Below are positions 6,639 through 8,268 of a stretch of DNA of 8,268 bases, in pieces; within the stretch, counting starts at the first letter, position 1, and every line of letters starts with the position of its first letter. The notes below the pieces were generated by a model. The model was not told the origin of the DNA. It did not search any database and saw only the letters and a program-made list of their open reading frames with translations. Source of the DNA: Acidobacteriaceae bacterium (GTDB lineage Bacteria; Acidobacteriota; Terriglobia; Terriglobales; Acidobacteriaceae); contig JASHTU010000177.1 of assembly GCA_030040395.1 (NCBI GenBank), forward strand, positions 1 to 8,268. Direction: 5' to 3'. Both the position numbers and the translations under genes were made by a program.

Positions 6639-7616
6639 CTAGAACTCCGGCCCACCGGTGCCTTGCGGACGCGTGCTGCGCTGTTTGGCTTCCTGCAGCA
6701 ATTGATCGAACTCTGTCCGCGGCATGTTCAGTTTTTCCGGATGCTGATCGATCCACTTGGCGAAGGCGTCGTACTTGGCTGCGTCCCAGCCCCCCTCGAA
6801 CTGGCCGCCATTCTTACCCTCGCGGTTCAGCTCGAAGTTGTAGTCGTCGGTGAGTGAGGTAAATTCCGCGGCGGCCACGGCCTGCTCGGCCAGGATGGCG
6901 GGAATGATGAGCACACCTTCCTCGGGTTTGCCCAGCACCAGATCTCCGGGCAGAACAACTGCCTGGCCAATGCGAACGGGAACATTGATCCCGGTCAGCT
7001 CCATGTCCTGCCAGGCGGTGGGATCGTAGCCTTTATACATTCCGTTGAAATTCGGAATTTCGCGGAGCTCCTCCTGGTCGCGAACGCCGGCGTCGAAAAT
7101 AAAGCCGGCATGGGTATGGCCGGCGATGCCGTTGCCAAGGTTCGACCCAATCAGTGTTCCGTATTCGATCTTGCCCCACCCGTCGGCGACGTAGACGTCG
7201 CCTTCAACCAATTCCGCGATCGGCCAACTGTTGGTTCCAGTGGCGACCCGGCCTTCCGCTTTGCCTTCGGCAATGATTGCTTTCCGCATATCTGGCCGCG
7301 TAGGCATGTATTGAGCGGTCAGGGCACGGCCCACGATCGGCTTCTCGTTGGTCATGTGAAGCGCCTGCCAGTTGCCTTCGTATTGAGAGCGATAGCCGTG
7401 AGAGCGCAGGTAGCCCCAGATATCCTCGATGCTCATGCTGGCTGCGCGTTTGAGCAGGTCGTCGGGAAGCTTCGGTCGTCCGTCTGGGAACCGGTCGCCC
7501 TTCCAATCCGAGGTGTAGAAAAGAATCTGTTCCCGGGTCTGCTTCACCTGCGCGAAGGCCGGTGCCGCGTTCCCCGCCGCAAACGCAATCAGAATGGCAA
7601 GTGCTAAGTTTTTCAT
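6639..7616 (-). CDS. Exported RraA-family (HMG/CHA aldolase-like fold) protein
   Basis: A 325-residue protein with a signal peptide (Lys3, hydrophobic 4-18, likely cleavage after AFA at 20-22), so it acts outside the cytoplasm. Residues about 92-248 match the RraA fold: PIVGRALTAQY (93-103), GDVYVADGWGK (139-149), a glycine-rich stretch 153-166, the FDAGVRD motif (174-180; Arg179 and Asp180 equal the conserved R-D pair of RraA-like aldolases), NVPVRIGQAVVLPGDLVLG (211-229) and EEGVLIIP (232-239). Extensions of about 70 residues before (after the signal peptide) and 75 after the core are unusual; the latter has WDAAKYDAFAKW (277-288). True RraA inhibits RNase E in the cytosol, which an exported protein could not do, so an aldolase or decarboxylase-like role is more likely but unproven. 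AGAGGG lies eight bases upstream of the ATG. Confidence 0.82.
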   Translation of the reverse strand: MKNLALAILIAFAAGNAAPAFAQVKQTREQILFYTSDWKGDRFPDGRPKLPDDLLKRAASMSIEDIWGYLRSHGYRSQYEGNWQALHMTNEKPIVGRALTAQYMPTRPDMRKAIIAEGKAEGRVATGTNSWPIAELVEGDVYVADGWGKIEYGTLIGSNLGNGIAGHTHAGFIFDAGVRDQEELREIPNFNGMYKGYDPTAWQDMELTGINVPVRIGQAVVLPGDLVLGKPEEGVLIIPAILAEQAVAAAEFTSLTDDYNFELNREGKNGGQFEGGWDAAKYDAFAKWIDQHPEKLNMPRTEFDQLLQEAKQRSTRPQGTGGPEF

Positions 7617-7707
7617 GGAAATAGCCCTCTCCAGATATGTTTTTTAGCTGTAAATCTTAGAAGAACCGAAAGGTTAGATCCCTACGCCCGAGGAGGTTTG
7701 CGCATCG

Positions 7708-7750
7708 GCGCCCGCTAACCGAGTTACGTGACACACGCTAGCGGAGGCGC
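7708..7750. repeat. 10-bp hairpin with GA bulge
   Basis: GCGCCCGCTA (7708-7717) pairs with TAGCG (7739-7743) and GGCGC (7746-7750), with GA (7744-7745) bulged and a 21-base loop. It lies between two divergent transcription units and has no T-run on either side. Role unknown. Confidence 0.45.
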
Positions 7751-7808
7751 GCTGAGCATGTCAAGAGGGAAAAGCGGAGGAGAGCCTTGAGGGCAAAAAC
7801 GCGGAGAG

Positions 7809-7827
7809 CGTGGATTTCCATTCCACG
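7809..7827. repeat. 6-bp inverted repeat CGTGGA / TCCACG
   Basis: CGTGGA (7809-7814) and TCCACG (7822-7827) with a 7-base spacer, in the non-coding stretch before the tRNA gene. Could be a weak operator or hairpin; chance is possible. Confidence 0.3.
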
Positions 7828-7903
7828 TTCAACCCCTCGGAGATGGACAGATAGTGCGGCCCATGGACAGCAAATTGAGGAAGCAAAACGAACAAAACGA
7901 TCG

Positions 7904-7919
7904 GCGTTGAATTCAACGC
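7904..7919. promoter_or_regulatory. Perfect 16-bp palindrome, candidate operator
   Basis: GCGTTGAATTCAACGC is a perfect palindrome ending 29 bases before the -35 box of the tRNA-fMet promoter. Its size and symmetry fit a homodimeric DNA-binding protein. It does not match parS. No bound regulator can be named. Confidence 0.45.
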
Positions 7920-7948
7920 GGGATCTCGATGATCGCGGTGGGGTCGAT

Positions 7949-7977
7949 TTGACCCTCATAACCTGGGTTGCTAAAAT
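7949..7977 (+). promoter_or_regulatory. Sigma-70-type promoter of tRNA-fMet
   Basis: TTGACC (7949-7954) and TAAAAT (7972-7977) are separated by exactly 17 bases and each match the consensus at five of six positions. The -10 box ends only five bases before the mature tRNA 5' end, so transcription should begin at or next to the tRNA itself. Confidence 0.75.
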
Positions 7978-7982
7978 CAAAG

Positions 7983-8059
<77 letters not shown>

Positions 8060-8060
8060 T

Positions 8061-8268
8061 TTACAGAATCTGAGGGCGCGATAAGGGCGCATCTGACAGT
8101 GCCCCAGCCGCTAACAGCTCCTCGACCAGCTTGGCATTGGCCGGGCGGGTCGAGTCGAGCATGTGGTTCTGGCCATACTTCATCGTCATGTCGATCGAAC
8201 TGTGCCGCATAAGTTTTTGCTGCACTTCAGGTGTCGCACCGGAACTTCCCAGCCGTGCCCGGTAGGTG
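8061..8268 (-). CDS. Tyrosine recombinase / phage-type integrase, C-terminal part (partial)
   Basis: The window edge cuts this gene; only the last 68 residues and a TAA stop (complement of 8061-8063) are present, with the reading frame starting at 8267. The visible part begins TYRARLGSSG, the segment just after the catalytic Arg-His of box II, whose codons would lie beyond the window (base 8268 fits the last base of a His codon). It continues with TPEVQQKLMRH (visible residues 12-22), where His22 is the second-box His, then SSIDMTMKYG with Tyr31 as the nucleophile nine residues later, the canonical spacing. The tail (32-68) is unremarkable. Such enzymes cut and rejoin DNA at att sites to insert or excise mobile elements. 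The stop lies one base from the tRNA-fMet CCA, pointing to integration at that tRNA. Intact catalytic residues here argue against decay, though the rest is unseen. Confidence 0.88.
   Translation of the reverse strand, partial: TYRARLGSSGATPEVQQKLMRHSSIDMTMKYGQNHMLDSTRPANAKLVEELLAAGALSDAPLSRPQIL

Larger units (their letters stand above)
7617..7982. other. 366-base non-coding region between the RraA-like gene and tRNA-fMet
   Basis: No believable coding frame: the two short frames here (7787-8005 on +, 7738-8019 on -) run into the tRNA gene and show no family pattern. The stretch holds the ribosome binding site of the minus-strand gene (AGAGGG, complement of 7625-7630), an AACC-GAAA-GGTT tetraloop hairpin at 7664-7675, two further hairpins, a 16-bp palindrome and the tRNA promoter. 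I do not see a clear promoter for the RraA-like gene. Confidence 0.7.

Noticed and set aside
7724..7733. GTTACGTGAC as a possible third, degenerate parS
   Set aside because: It lacks the CACGTG core and the TGTT/AACA arms; similarity is superficial.

Overview
This is a GC-rich bacterial chromosome window with tightly packed housekeeping genes, two of them joined to their neighbour by ATGA start/stop overlaps. The gene content fits a free-living environmental bacterium: folC, an acyltransferase, rsmG, parA-parB with parS sites, a secreted RraA-like protein and an integrase tail containing QQKLMRH. I lean towards Acidobacteriota from the style of the proteins, but no marker gene here settles the phylum.

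Left part (1-3958, all + strand): folC (folate polyglutamylation) overlaps a plsC-type acyltransferase by 4 bases. A short NIPSNAP-family protein, a class-I glutamine-amidotransferase-like hydrolase (peptidase C26) and rsmG (16S rRNA m7G527 methyltransferase) follow, the last two again overlapping by ATGA. The spacing suggests one or two co-transcribed units.

Middle (3959-6505): a 700-base non-coding stretch carries two perfect parS sites (TGTTCCACGTGGAACA) 48 bp apart, a strong bulged hairpin, a second A-loop hairpin and a pair of TCCACAGC repeats that weakly resemble DnaA boxes. parA and parB follow. Together they form a complete chromosome segregation locus: ParB loads on parS and spreads as a CTP-dependent clamp, and ParA is the ATPase that moves it. 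The rsmG-parA-parB order is typical of origin-proximal DNA, but no origin is proven here.

Right part (6506-8268): a convergent minus-strand gene encodes an exported RraA-fold protein with terminal extensions. Upstream of it lies a 366-base non-coding stretch with several inverted repeats, one a perfect 16-bp palindrome, and then a strong sigma-70-type promoter driving an initiator tRNA-fMet gene. One base after the tRNA CCA end is the stop codon of a minus-strand tyrosine recombinase whose C-terminal 68 residues are visible. This is the usual signature of an integrated element using the tRNA 3' end as attachment site, so the window probably stops just inside a genomic island. I found no CRISPR array, IS element or clearly undescribed multigene system inside the window itself.
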